This document shows positions 9,756 to 18,399 of a stretch of 64,000 nt of DNA, one piece after another. This DNA is from Fibrella forsythiae. Lineage in GTDB: Bacteria > Bacteroidota > Bacteroidia > Cytophagales > Spirosomataceae. A program made the position numbers and the translations under genes. The notes beneath the pieces were generated by a model that saw only the letters and a list, made by a program, of their open reading frames with translations, ran no database searches and had not been told where the DNA came from. The DNA lies in NCBI RefSeq assembly GCF_017353175.1, contig NZ_JAFMYW010000001.1, positions 310,001-374,000 on the forward strand, in the 5' to 3' direction. The first letter of the stretch is position 1, and every line of letters begins with the position of its first letter.

Positions 9756-12700
9756 TTAGCCGGGTAATCCTTTGCTGTATAGTGGGTTTGTCTTCAGCGT
9801 ATCGACGATCTTGTCGAGTTTCCTGTCCAGATTCTCAGTGTTGCGATCGATGTTGGCGGTATCCTGTTTGATGCCCGACAGGTAGAGCAGTGACTCTCTC
9901 ATCAGGGCCACACCTTGAGCCCCGTTGATGCGCAAAGCCGTGATTTCGCCCTCGATTACGCTGGCCGTCGATTCGCTGATTGAGGCAATGCCACCGCCCT
10001 GCAAGGGAGTCTTCTTATCCGCCTCTTTCTGGAAGATGTTGAACCCTGCCTTCTGGGCCTCTTTGCTGGCCTGATCCAGGGCCGAGTCGAACTGATCGGA
10101 GAGTTTCTTGCTGGCCTCGAAGAAGCGGCCGTATACCCCCGTCAGGTCGCCCCCTGAATCAAAAGCTGCCGTTAATTCGCTCTCTAGTTGCTTGAACTGG
10201 TCGGCAAATATCCGGTTGAAGATGAGTTGGGATAGCACACTTTCCAGGCTCTCAGAGACTGATTTAGCCATCGCATCAGCCGCTTTTTCGCCCGACTTAA
10301 ACGCATCGATGAGGTTGCTCCGAAGTGAACCGGCCAAATCACCCGCCAGGGTGGTGATGATACTTTCAATCTGCTTTTTGGCGTCTTCAGCGGCTTTGGC
10401 CCAGTCGAGGGTGTTTTGTACCAGCTGCTTGGTGTTATCGTCCAGCTGATTGCTTGAGAGCAGGCTTTTGGCAATCTCCTGATTGACCTCCCGAACGCCA
10501 TTAGCCGATGTTCTCAACAGTTCAGGGTAGGTCTGCAGCAGGTTGGCGTATTCATCTTGCTTCTTCTTACCTCCGAACAACCCGATGGCTCCGCCGATCA
10601 ATCCCCCGACAATACCACCTACTACATTACCTACACCGGGGAGTACAATGCCCAATGTCGCCCCGGCTACCGCGCCTTTAGCTACCGCACTTAAATCGGT
10701 TGCGTTCTTTTGACCCGTTTTTGCTTTGCCCTCATTGAGCTTGGCAATGGCAGTCTGGTATTTTAGTTGAGCGTCGCGATACTTGGCAAAGTTATCGTTT
10801 AATTCACCTGCGTAATCCCGAAGGAAAATCGAGCTTTCCTGTTGAGACTGAATGCCGATTTGCTCATTGAGCAACAGATTGTATTGCTGCTGATATTCGT
10901 TTCGATTACGAGCAAATTCGGCCTCTGCTTGTGCCCGTTGAGCCGACGACGAAGTGACAATATCAATCAGGCTAATAATGCTCTGCAAGCCGGCTGCATA
11001 TTGATCTTGCTTAGATGCTCCATCTTTTAGAGCGACGTTGAGCAAACCAAAGTTGCTGGCCAAGCCAGATAATATAGAACCCAAACTGCCAATCGTACCA
11101 CCAAGAGCCGCTAAGGATTGGCCTAACTCACCAGCTAGACCAGCAAACTGTTGAAGGTTCTCAAACGAACTTTTTCCAAGCTCGCGTTCAGCAATAGCCA
11201 AATCAGCTAGAGCCTCTCTATAATCTTCGGTAGATTCGGCTCCTTCGTCTTTTAGTTTTGCGATACGCGCCCGTAACTGATTGACGGTATCAATTTGAGC
11301 CTGTCTGCCTTCGCTGGTAATTTTCGCCGTAAACGCTTTCCATTCATCCGATTCCTTTAGTCGGGTAAGTTTTGCCTCTGCAATTTGATCGCTCTCGGCC
11401 TTATCCAGAACGGCAAGCCTTTCTTTCATGGCCGACGTCTCTACCCCATTTGCCTGCTTGATAATCTGGGTACGTAGGTAGGCGTAATGCTTTCTGATAG
11501 AATTGATCTGTTCCTCCGATGCGGCTACTGATTCGAGATAACCGCGTACATCGTCGGTGATATCATTTTTAGTCTGAACCTTACGGTCGGCAACAATGAC
11601 CTTTTTCTCGTAGTCAGCAGGGCCAAGTTTAGCTTGTTGCTGTTCTAAAACTTCCAAGTAATCAGTCAGCGTAGCCGCCTCTGCTTTGGCTCGATCTAGG
11701 AATTCAACGAATAGCTCTATTGGTGTTTTTACACCCGTCAGGGAGTTCTTTTCTCCGATTAGTTTATCGACGTTGAATGCATCTGTTTCGTTGAAGTTCT
11801 GCTTGGCTTGCAGCTCAGAAATTTTAGCATTGAGGTAATCAACGTAAGAATCTCCCGACTTTTTTAGGTCTGTAAACTGAGAATCAGCGGCCTCTTTACC
11901 GTATGTATCGACCCACCGTTGATAGAGTGCGTACTGGCTTTTCTTTTCCTCAAGTTCTTCCGAAAAGGTTTTAACCGAATTGCGCTTCTCAATTTCGTCT
12001 GCTTTTTCACGCGCTTGAGTAATAATATAACGCTGTGTAGCGATAGCTTCCGGGCTAGTCCCATCCGGCATAGTACCAAGAGCTTTTTGAGCATCGTCAA
12101 TTAATAGCTCGTAATACTTGAGTGTGCCAACAGGCGTATCAAGCGACCGCTGTATAAGTTCAGCCTGTTGAGTAGCAAACTCTTTGGTTGCTTTAAGGCG
12201 GTTGGCTCGACTTGTGTTGGTTGAGGTATCTATCCGTTTTAGAGCCTCATCGGCAATCTTTGCCTCATTTTCCCAATAGGACTGGCTACCTATTTCACCT
12301 ACCTTCTCAGCCGCTTTAGCGGCCTTGTTTTGCGCGGGTGTTTTCTTGCCTTGTAGATTAGCCTTTTCGGTTTGCAGGTCGGCAATCTTCTGATTTATCT
12401 CTGCCTTTTTAGCTTCCGATAGCTTAGTATCAAGTAGCTCCTTTTGAGCCTTGATCTCCTTATCGATTTGCTGAATGCCTCTAGCCTTAACCTCTTGCCC
12501 CTTTTTGTCTGTCTTGGCAAGGTCGTCAAGTTGCTTCTGTAGGCTTTTAGCGGCATCCTCTGCCCGTTTGTAGTTAGGACTTAATTTGTCGCTTGTAGCG
12601 GCCATAATGTCCTGTTGCCGCCTGATTTCATTAGCCAGGTAGTCTTTTGTACCCCCGGTAATCAATCGCGCCTGATTACCCTCTAACTTGGCAATCTGCT

Positions 12701-14333
12701 CCTCAGCCTGTTTCTTGATCGCAAGAGCCGCATCGGCATCCCGCTTCAAGTTTACCAGTTGCAATCCCGCTGCCGCTCCCGTACCAATTCCGCCCCCCTC
12801 CGGCCCGTTGGTTGAGTTGCGTTTGCCGCTAATTTTTTTACTCTGATCGACAAGTCGCTTGTTTACTTCTTCTAGTTTTTTGCCAGCCTCTGCATCCTGC
12901 TCATAAGCAGCTTTCAGAGCGCCTTGACCCGCTTCGAGTTGAATCTTTTTACGTAGCGAGGTAATGTACTCTTCAACCGATTTGGTTAAATCTGCCGTTT
13001 TGGCCCGTTGAAAATCTAATCCAGCTACTATGTCGGGTGAGATTTCTTTAAGCCGGTTGTAAGCCTTCAACCGCTCAGATTCCGCTACATTCTGATTTTT
13101 CAGAACGCCGATGAGTGTGCCAATTTCACTACGCTGCTGACCTAGGGTAGAGGCCGTGTTTTTACTAGCATCAGCTAATAATTCCTGTGCCGATTTAACC
13201 TGTTGCGTTTCATCTCTGAACGCAAAATAAGCAGTCACCAAACCCGCTAAGAGTGCCGCCGCAAGGGCGTATGGATTGGCTAGCAGGGTTGTGTTTAACA
13301 ACCGTTGCGCCTTGGCCATTAGAGACGTAGCCTCAGCAGCCCGAATCTGTGACAGACTCAGCGCACTACTGCTACTAGCGGCGGCAGCTTGTGCTACGGC
13401 CTGACTTCGGGTAATGGCAATATTCTGTAGTTGGGCTACAGAGGCCAGTACTTGCGCCGCCCGGTAGGTTCCGTAAGCCGCCGCAATGACCTGTAATGTA
13501 TCTATGAGTTGCTGATAGCTTTGAACGGCTGTCGTCGCGCCTTTAATGATGTCAGCGGCTAGACCCTCGTTTTGCTTACCAATGTCATTAAGGGCGGCTT
13601 CCCATGCGTCCGAAAGCTGAGAGGTCAATCCAACCAGTGACTTACTTTGTGCCTCTGTCAGACCAGCAAACACACCCTGTCCGCTGGTCATGTTTTTGAA
13701 GGCTTGCTCTACCTCCTTAAAGCCAACTTTACCCGCCGATACAAAATCATTTACCTCGTCGGTGTTGATCTTGAGCACCTTTGCCAGTTCGGCGTAAATC
13801 CCGATTCCACGACCAGCAAATTGCCTAATATCCTGAGCATAAGCCCGTCCCTGCGTTTTTAGAGTGCCATACAAATAGGCGATTTCGCCCAGTGGTTGCG
13901 ACGTACCAGCAGCGACATCGCCCAGCATCTTAACTTCGGAAATTACACTATCTGCCGCCGAACCATAGGCTAATAGTTGTTTGACAACCTGTGCGCTCTC
14001 TTTTACACTTGATGGGGAAACTAGGGCATAATCTCTGATCTCCCCAAACAGCTTATCGGCTTTTTCTTTCGACCGAAGCATGGTTGAAAAGGAAATTTCA
14101 AGCTGCTGAAATTCACCCCGAACCTTTAACAGCTCTTGAGGTAGCTGAGATAGTCCAGCAAAAGCAAAGGCCGTGGTTGCGTATTTGCTTATACTGGCAA
14201 AGGCGCTGTCTATTTTGCTGGTCTCCCGGACGGTGGCGTTGGAAAAGCCGATCATCCGGCGTTCCGCCGCCGTCAGTGTGGCATTCCAGTTGGCATCACG
14301 AATCAGTAAATCAAAGTCAAGCGCTGCTGACAT
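9756..14333 (-). CDS. Tail tape measure protein
   Basis: 1525 residues, the longest gene in the window. It sets tail length and forms part of the DNA-injection channel. Evidence: a TMP-type N-terminus (FQQLEISFSTMLRSKEKADKLFGEIRDYA split over two motifs), long Lys/Glu/Ala-rich coiled coils, a hydrophobic segment near residues 353-375 and a Gly-rich hydrophobic segment near 1220-1260 (VGGIVGGLIGGAIGLFGG). It is followed by Dit and hub genes. Unusually, the tail assembly chaperone that normally precedes it lies 22 kb away on the far side of the accessory island. The start ATG at 14333 has a palindrome 22 bases upstream and a partial duplicate at 24678. Confidence 0.95.
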   Translation of the reverse strand: MSAALDFDLLIRDANWNATLTAAERRMIGFSNATVRETSKIDSAFASISKYATTAFAFAGLSQLPQELLKVRGEFQQLEISFSTMLRSKEKADKLFGEIRDYALVSPSSVKESAQVVKQLLAYGSAADSVISEVKMLGDVAAGTSQPLGEIAYLYGTLKTQGRAYAQDIRQFAGRGIGIYAELAKVLKINTDEVNDFVSAGKVGFKEVEQAFKNMTSGQGVFAGLTEAQSKSLVGLTSQLSDAWEAALNDIGKQNEGLAADIIKGATTAVQSYQQLIDTLQVIAAAYGTYRAAQVLASVAQLQNIAITRSQAVAQAAAASSSSALSLSQIRAAEATSLMAKAQRLLNTTLLANPYALAAALLAGLVTAYFAFRDETQQVKSAQELLADASKNTASTLGQQRSEIGTLIGVLKNQNVAESERLKAYNRLKEISPDIVAGLDFQRAKTADLTKSVEEYITSLRKKIQLEAGQGALKAAYEQDAEAGKKLEEVNKRLVDQSKKISGKRNSTNGPEGGGIGTGAAAGLQLVNLKRDADAALAIKKQAEEQIAKLEGNQARLITGGTKDYLANEIRRQQDIMAATSDKLSPNYKRAEDAAKSLQKQLDDLAKTDKKGQEVKARGIQQIDKEIKAQKELLDTKLSEAKKAEINQKIADLQTEKANLQGKKTPAQNKAAKAAEKVGEIGSQSYWENEAKIADEALKRIDTSTNTSRANRLKATKEFATQQAELIQRSLDTPVGTLKYYELLIDDAQKALGTMPDGTSPEAIATQRYIITQAREKADEIEKRNSVKTFSEELEEKKSQYALYQRWVDTYGKEAADSQFTDLKKSGDSYVDYLNAKISELQAKQNFNETDAFNVDKLIGEKNSLTGVKTPIELFVEFLDRAKAEAATLTDYLEVLEQQQAKLGPADYEKKVIVADRKVQTKNDITDDVRGYLESVAASEEQINSIRKHYAYLRTQIIKQANGVETSAMKERLAVLDKAESDQIAEAKLTRLKESDEWKAFTAKITSEGRQAQIDTVNQLRARIAKLKDEGAESTEDYREALADLAIAERELGKSSFENLQQFAGLAGELGQSLAALGGTIGSLGSILSGLASNFGLLNVALKDGASKQDQYAAGLQSIISLIDIVTSSSAQRAQAEAEFARNRNEYQQQYNLLLNEQIGIQSQQESSIFLRDYAGELNDNFAKYRDAQLKYQTAIAKLNEGKAKTGQKNATDLSAVAKGAVAGATLGIVLPGVGNVVGGIVGGLIGGAIGLFGGKKKQDEYANLLQTYPELLRTSANGVREVNQEIAKSLLSSNQLDDNTKQLVQNTLDWAKAAEDAKKQIESIITTLAGDLAGSLRSNLIDAFKSGEKAADAMAKSVSESLESVLSQLIFNRIFADQFKQLESELTAAFDSGGDLTGVYGRFFEASKKLSDQFDSALDQASKEAQKAGFNIFQKEADKKTPLQGGGIASISESTASVIEGEITALRINGAQGVALMRESLLYLSGIKQDTANIDRNTENLDRKLDKIVDTLKTNPLYSKGLPG

Positions 14334-14355
14334 CCTTTAAGTTTGATGAAAAAAA

Positions 14356-14374
14356 GGACTTCATTATGAAGTCC
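14356..14374. promoter_or_regulatory. Phage operon palindrome upstream of tape measure gene
   Basis: GGACTTCA-TTA-TGAAGTCC: perfect 8-base arms, 22 bases upstream of the tape measure ATG. It probably drives or controls the distal tail operon separately from the capsid operon. It is duplicated with flanking DNA at 24699-24719. Confidence 0.65.
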
Positions 14375-14472
14375 CGCATAACGGCAAAGATATTGAAACG
14401 ACTCAGTAAATGAAGACGTTTGAGAGCTAAAGCAACTTGTTTTTAGGGGGTAAGCTTAAGCGAACAGAGATA

Positions 14473-14512
14473 ACCAGCAAAGCCGCCCGATTGCTCAGGC
14501 GGCTTTGCTGGT
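14473..14512. terminator. Island-type bidirectional terminator hairpin, copy 1
   Basis: A perfect 15-base stem (ACCAGCAAAGCCGCC and its complement) with loop CGATTGCTCA. It ends the minus-strand gene at 14536. It belongs to a family of five hairpins in this island that share both stem core and loop. Confidence 0.75.
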
Positions 14513-14535
14513 ATGAGATTACAATGAAAGCTATA

Positions 14536-14868
14536 CTAAGAAACTTTTGGCTTTTCAATAACCTTGGTTCGTATTGCCCTGCCGCTGTTCCACATAACTG
14601 CAACACCACCAAGAACAAGGTAAATTTGCTCTGTGTAGCCGATAGCTAGCTTGTTTTCTAAGCCGATCAATATAACCCGGTAGCCTCCCAAAAAGGAAAA
14701 CGAACTAAGGGCAACTGCGAGAAAATTGCCCAGCGCTAAGTTATCAACCTTGTCTTTGTAAATTCTGAAACCAGCATAGGCAAAGGCCGCAAGTAGTGCT
14801 AAAATAATGGCCTGTGTATTGTCTGTGTTCAATTTTTGCAAAAACGCAATGATCTCCTTTGTAGTCAT
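14536..14868 (-). CDS. Small membrane protein, unknown function
   Basis: 110 residues. Hydrophobic segments at about residues 19-35 (AIILALLAAFAYAGFRI), 46-68 (FLAVALSSFSFLGGYRVILIGL) and 76-95 suggest two or three membrane helices with a short basic C-terminus. It is the first gene at the tape-measure side of the accessory island, followed by a strong terminator. Size and topology would fit a holin, but it is far from the endolysin, so a holin role is only one option. Confidence 0.6.
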   Translation of the reverse strand: MTTKEIIAFLQKLNTDNTQAIILALLAAFAYAGFRIYKDKVDNLALGNFLAVALSSFSFLGGYRVILIGLENKLAIGYTEQIYLVLGGVAVMWNSGRAIRTKVIEKPKVS

Positions 14869-14887
14869 AAGGGCAATCTACAGGAAA

Positions 14888-15106
14888 TTAATGCGCAGCC
14901 TGCTTATGAGCCGATTTTGCTCGTGACTTAGAATGTCCTTTATGTTGAGTTGAGCGTCCAGAATAGACACCTATAGCCGCACCTATAATAGCGCCAGCTA
15001 TAGCACCTGGAATGTTGGCTATGTTAGCTCCTAGCATTGCTCCCCCTGTTGCTGTAGCAATGACAGTGGTAGAATCAAATTCTTCTGTGCCTTGAGGGTT
15101 ATGCAT
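14888..15106 (-). CDS. Glycine-zipper small membrane protein
   Basis: 72 residues with a Gly/Ala-rich stretch at residues 20-48 (ATGGAMLGANIANIPGAIAG, then AIIGAAIGVYSG), a glycine-zipper pattern, and a Lys/His-rich tail (HKGHSKSRAKSAHKQAAH). Such proteins insert into membranes, and some act as small toxins or holin-like peptides. The start is the ATG at 15106. It is 20 bases upstream of the next membrane protein gene, probably in the same operon. Confidence 0.55.
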   Translation of the reverse strand: MHNPQGTEEFDSTTVIATATGGAMLGANIANIPGAIAGAIIGAAIGVYSGRSTQHKGHSKSRAKSAHKQAAH

Positions 15107-15213
15107 TTGATTAGCTCTTTAATTGTCCAAACCTTGGAAAGATGAGTTACAGAATAATCTACAGTACGAATTACTGTATGATCTATCTCATGAGTTCCTG
15201 TACAATAGTACAA

Positions 15214-15363
15214 AATTAGTACTACTAATGTTCATACTACCAATTCTGGTACTGCTAATTTCGGAACTACCAGTTCTGGTACTACCAGTTTCGGAACTAC
15301 CAACATTCAAACTGCTAGTTTTAAAAGTATCAGTTTGAACATTGGTAGTGTTATAACTACTGG
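15214..15363. repeat. Tandem 15-bp repeat, about 10 units
   Basis: Ten degenerate 15-base units with core TTCTGGTACTACCAG / TTTCGGAACTACCAG. Frames are open on both strands. On the minus strand the period is a Ser/Thr-rich pentapeptide (TGSTR, TGSSE, ISSTR, IGSMN); on the plus strand a Leu/Val-rich one (LPVLV, LPVSE). The 15-base period suggests a coding origin (a pentapeptide-repeat-like tail), but neither frame has a convincing full gene around it. Confidence 0.7.
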
Positions 15364-15364
15364 A

Positions 15365-15405
15365 TTTTTCCACTCCCCCGCACTTTAGGCGGGGGAGTGG
15401 AAAAA
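15365..15405. repeat. Perfect 17-bp inverted repeat, not a terminator
   Basis: TTTTTCCACTCCCCCGC, a 7-base loop, then the exact complement ending in AAAAA. A transcription terminator would have the T-run after the stem on at least one strand. Here the order is T-stem-A on both strands, so it would not terminate. It sits between the minus-strand membrane genes and the plus-strand XRE gene, at the island edge. Confidence 0.7.
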
Positions 15406-15486
15406 CAGGTTAACAAACGCGGCTTTAGTGTGTCTGCTTCAGCGGTATGAAAAATGCAATAATGACACTTAATCAAGAGTCACACC

Positions 15487-15508
15487 CAATGGACGATATG
15501 TCACTTTA
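15487..15508 (+). repeat. 22-bp inverted repeat, left copy, at island edge
   Basis: This 22-base sequence (begins CAATGGACGATATG) is repeated exactly, in inverted orientation, at 35808-35829. The two copies bracket the whole doubled regulatory module and cargo (20.3 kb). Their distances to the XRE genes differ (about 90 against 230 bases), so they are not simply equivalent promoter parts. It may be a recombination site or an old end of a mobile segment. Confidence 0.65.
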
Positions 15509-15598
15509 ATGATGATTAAGTTTCTATTTTTAGTTTGAGGTATTTCTAGAGAGGGATTTTAAGTATGTTAAATCTTTTGAAATCCTTTAATTTGCTAT

Positions 15599-15808
15599 AT
15601 GATAGAAAATGAAGACTACCCAATTGGCAATATAGTTAAGCGGGTCAGAGAGGAGAAGGGGCTTACACAGGCTGAACTAGCTGACTTAGTGGGAACATCT
15701 AGGGCTGTTATAGGAAATCTAGAATCTGACAGATATAGTCCCACAATCAAAACAATAAATAAGGTCGCTAAAGCAATGGGTTTGAGCTTGAGAATAACTT
15801 TCGAGTAG
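15599..15808 (+). CDS. XRE-family helix-turn-helix regulator, module A
   Basis: 69 residues. The HTH runs over about residues 10-60 (LTQAELADLVGTSRAVIGNL with the ESDRYSPT recognition loop). It is a single-domain DNA-binding protein that probably represses the module promoter 48 bases downstream of its stop (TATATTTG at 15856). Module B has an XRE gene in the same relative place but diverged in sequence, so the two modules may be immune to each other's repressors. Confidence 0.8.
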   Translation: MIENEDYPIGNIVKRVREEKGLTQAELADLVGTSRAVIGNLESDRYSPTIKTINKVAKAMGLSLRITFE

Positions 15809-15855
15809 CTATATATTTTTTTGCCAATAAATGATGTGATTTCACGTCAAACGGT

Positions 15856-16027
15856 TATATTTGTCTTACCATTTAGCCAACGGAAAAAGCGACATAATAC
15901 CATCAAGGTTGCCTTGCTGAATAACGGTAGACTGACTAACTGGTGAGAAACCAAAAACCCCCAACGCTGATATTCTTGGCAGAAGAAGCGAAGGGGGCTA
16001 TGAAAAACACAAAAACCTGTAAGGATT
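15856..16027 (+). promoter_or_regulatory. Bacteroidota -7 box and conserved leader, module A
   Basis: TATATTTG at 15856-15863 fits the Bacteroidota -7 box TAnnTTTG. The next 160 bases are strongly conserved with the inverted module B (35123-35293), including ATTTAGCCAACGGAAAAAGC, AACGGTAGACTG and CAACGCTGA...ATTCTTGGCAGA. The pairing CCCCC/GGGGG near 15959-16000 is kept as CCCC/GGGG in module B. Conservation exceeds that of the first encoded proteins, so the untranslated leader probably has a regulatory or RNA-structure role. Confidence 0.6.
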
Positions 16028-16357
16028 ATGCGTCAGACGCAAAACTACGGCCCAAATCGGGCCGAATCAACTCCTATTGTGTCAACGGCTGAATCTGCCG
16101 ACACAATCTACCTCCCGCTTCTGGTCTTTCAGACCGAAACAGTGAGCGGCGAACCTATCCCCTCGGAGGTTCAATTAGCACACGCCTCGCTGGTGCATTT
16201 CCGGGATTTTCTCGCAGGGGACAACACCGGACACCCTACCACAAAGGCGAATCTTGACACGCTCAATGAGCTAATCAGGAACGTTCAAAGCCTCTGTTTC
16301 GCCAAGCTGAGCGAGTTGTCGATTCTGGTTACTGAATTAAACGAGCGTCGGCCATGA
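16028..16357 (+). CDS. Small phage-module protein, unknown function (module A)
   Basis: 109 residues, cytoplasmic. The N-terminus (MRQTQNYGPNRAESTPI) is shared with the module B counterpart (MNSRQNYGSNRADSNSI), as are an HxxLVHFRDFLA-type middle and a C-terminus ending VTELNERRP / VNQLNERRS. Function is unknown. Its stop overlaps the next start by 4 bases (ATGA), so translation is coupled through the operon toward the antirepressor. Confidence 0.65.
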   Translation: MRQTQNYGPNRAESTPIVSTAESADTIYLPLLVFQTETVSGEPIPSEVQLAHASLVHFRDFLAGDNTGHPTTKANLDTLNELIRNVQSLCFAKLSELSILVTELNERRP

Positions 16358-16842
16358 GTTTGCTTACGGGTTTTCTCGATAGCGTACCAGGTACGCCAGC
16401 CGATCAGTCCAGCTTTGACGATATACGGGATAAGTACCCCGCCGGGTATCCTATTAAGCCAAATTGGCCCGACCGCAATAGTTATCATCATCAATTTGAT
16501 CTCAAACTTGAGATTAAAGGCGATCCATACGCTCCATCAACCTCTATGTCGCTGCTATGGGCATTAGATGCCCGCAAGGAAGAATTATACCGCCAGTTGA
16601 TTCGGTCGGTGCATGAGAGGAGTGATGAATCGTTGATTGAGGCCAGTAACATGCTCAGTGAGCTTGAAAACATTGATGAGCTGGTGCGGAATTTGGCTAT
16701 TCACCTTCATGACCTTGCGGTAAGAAATCAACAGGTTATAGCTGGCCTCAATGACCCTAGCCGGATAAGAGAGGCCGGGGAGGTGGATGGGTTTTACCAA
16801 GCCCGCCACCTTGACCGGATGCGTAAACTAATCAAATCGTAG
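16354..16842 (+). CDS. Helical protein of antirepressor operon (module A)
   Basis: 162 residues, mostly alpha-helical (LLWALDARKEELYRQLIRSV; ASNMLSELENIDELVRNLAI). No motif is recognised. It overlaps the preceding gene by 4 bases and is 2 bases before the antirepressor gene. The module B protein in the same slot is only weakly similar (both begin MSL and have a central Leu-rich helix), so this slot evolves faster than its neighbours. Confidence 0.6.
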   Translation: MSLLTGFLDSVPGTPADQSSFDDIRDKYPAGYPIKPNWPDRNSYHHQFDLKLEIKGDPYAPSTSMSLLWALDARKEELYRQLIRSVHERSDESLIEASNMLSELENIDELVRNLAIHLHDLAVRNQQVIAGLNDPSRIREAGEVDGFYQARHLDRMRKLIKS

Positions 16843-16844
16843 GC

Positions 16845-17588
16845 ATGAACGAGCTGATTCAGATCACCACTAATGAACAAGGTTCGTCGGTGGTGTCGGC
16901 TCGCGAGCTATACGAGTCGCTTGGCTTTGATGTCTCACAATGGGCGCGGTGGTCAAAGAAGAATATTGTTACCAACCCCTTTGCGCTGCAAGGTGTTGAC
17001 TGGCAACAACTCGACATTGTGTCGAAAACCTCCGAAGGGGGTAGGCCATCTGTAGACTACGCTCTCTCTACTGACTTTGCGGAACGGCTGTGTATGTTGG
17101 CCCGTACGGAGAAGGGGGAGGAGGTAAGGCGCTGGTTTCAGGCGATCAAGAATAAGGCCATGCAAGCCCCGGCCCTATCGTCTACGGAAAACCTGTTGCT
17201 TCAACTTGCCCAGCAACAAACCCAGCTTCTAACTAACCAGCAAAACCAGCTTGACCAACTACGGTCTGACATGGGTAAAATACAGGCTGGTGTTCGCCCG
17301 ATACGTACCCGGTCTACTCAGTTGTCTTTGCCTCATATGCGCCCCGGCAAAGATGAGGGGTTACGACAACTAATCAACCAGCGGGTAAATGAGTACTGCG
17401 AACGTTTCGGCGTTGAGCAGGGTGAAACGTACCGTTACCTGTACCAGCGCATGCAAGCCGTATTTGGCCTCAACGTCTACCAACTGGTACGGCGCAACAC
17501 AGAAAGTCTAATTGATGCCGTAGAGCGATACGGACACTTACACCGGTTGTATTCGGTAGTGAAAGCGGAAATTGATTTTGTCGAATAA
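16845..17588 (+). CDS. AntA-type phage antirepressor (module A)
   Basis: 247 residues. Residues 1-105 match the AntA/AntB family (VVSARELYESLGF, WARWSKKNI, DYALSTDFAERLCMLARTEKGE split, EVRRWFQAIKNKA). Residues 115-160 form a Gln-rich coiled coil, and residues 170-240 resemble an ORF6C-type domain (ETYRYLYQRMQAVFGLNVYQ). AntA proteins antagonise phage repressors and so promote lytic genes. It is about three-quarters identical by eye to the inverted copy at 33670-34416; they differ mainly at residues 29-70, perhaps the specificity region. Confidence 0.85.
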   Translation: MNELIQITTNEQGSSVVSARELYESLGFDVSQWARWSKKNIVTNPFALQGVDWQQLDIVSKTSEGGRPSVDYALSTDFAERLCMLARTEKGEEVRRWFQAIKNKAMQAPALSSTENLLLQLAQQQTQLLTNQQNQLDQLRSDMGKIQAGVRPIRTRSTQLSLPHMRPGKDEGLRQLINQRVNEYCERFGVEQGETYRYLYQRMQAVFGLNVYQLVRRNTESLIDAVERYGHLHRLYSVVKAEIDFVE

Positions 17589-17595
17589 CATAAAC

Positions 17596-17615
17596 GCCCG
17601 GTATAATGCCGGGGC
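17596..17615 (+). other. Hairpin between antirepressor and GIY-YIG gene (module A)
   Basis: GCCCGG, a short AT loop, then CCGGGGC, between the antirepressor stop and the endonuclease start. The same hairpin is present in module B (33642-33662). It may attenuate transcription into the endonuclease, or mark the insertion edge of a free-standing homing gene. Confidence 0.5.
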
Positions 17616-17622
17616 TATTGGT

Positions 17623-18399
17623 ATGCTTGATATTTCACAGCACAAACACCCCGGCATTTATAGGTTCACCAATAAGGTAAACGGTAAGATCTATATTGGT
17701 CAGGCTCAAAACATAAGTATCAGATATAAGTCTCATCGGAACTCAAACGGACAAGGGTATTTTCAAAAAGCACTAAGGCACCACGGAATAGACTCTTTCA
17801 ATTTTGAGGTACTTGAGCGCGTAGATGATCTGTCGATACTTACAGAAAGGGAACAATACTGGTTGGATTTTTACCGGCCTTACGAACCTCACATTGGTTA
17901 CAATATCGCAAGAGTTGCTGGTTCATGTAGGGGCGTTAAAAGGGCAACTGAGCAAGTTGAGGCTCATAGGTTGCGAATGACCGGAAAGCTGGCTGGTCCC
18001 CTAAATCCAAGGTGGGGTAAGACGCACACCCCCGAAGCGCGCGCCATAATATCGGAAGCTAGAAAAAGAGCAAAAGCCAGTCCCGAAACTAGAGCTAAGT
18101 TATCAGCAACAACTACACGTAATAACCTACGGAGAAGCCCTGAACTCTTGGCGAAGATAGCAAGTGCTATAGTCAAGGCTCACGCTAAGCCAATCGCTCA
18201 AATAGACCCGATAACCGACAGTACGATACATATTTGGGGGTCTGTGCGTGAGATTAATGAACAATTGGGAATAACCATTTGCGGGATTCAGAACGCGTGC
18301 AGGGGTAGATACTACTGCAACAAGCGAAAAGGGTATTTCCCTAAAGATTCACACGGCGGCTATAAGTGGCAATACGTAGACCTCACCCCTCTTGTATGA
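17623..18399 (+). CDS. GIY-YIG homing endonuclease with NUMOD motifs (module A)
   Basis: 258 residues from the ATG at 17623. An upstream start at 17572 would overlap the antirepressor. The nuclease domain is at residues 8-95: GIYRFTNKVNGKIYIGQAQN, then an IRYKSHR-type Arg and EREQYWLDFY (catalytic Glu). NUMOD3-like DNA-binding repeats (HTPEARAIISEARKRAKASP, ETRAKLSA) and a NUMOD1-like helix-turn-helix (GSVREINEQLGITICGIQNA) follow. It is typical of free-standing phage homing endonucleases. The stop overlaps the HNH start (ATGA). Unlike the module B copy it lacks the extra N-terminal HTH array. Confidence 0.88.
   Translation: MLDISQHKHPGIYRFTNKVNGKIYIGQAQNISIRYKSHRNSNGQGYFQKALRHHGIDSFNFEVLERVDDLSILTEREQYWLDFYRPYEPHIGYNIARVAGSCRGVKRATEQVEAHRLRMTGKLAGPLNPRWGKTHTPEARAIISEARKRAKASPETRAKLSATTTRNNLRRSPELLAKIASAIVKAHAKPIAQIDPITDSTIHIWGSVREINEQLGITICGIQNACRGRYYCNKRKGYFPKDSHGGYKWQYVDLTPLV

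Noticed and set aside
15123-15338. Leu/Val-rich plus-strand frame across the 15-bp repeats
   Set aside because: Its apparent protein pattern follows from the DNA repeat, and the opposite strand is equally open; no start context or homology supports it.
15365-15405. Terminator call for the C/G-rich hairpin
   Set aside because: The T-run precedes and the A-run follows the stem on both strands, the reverse of an intrinsic terminator.
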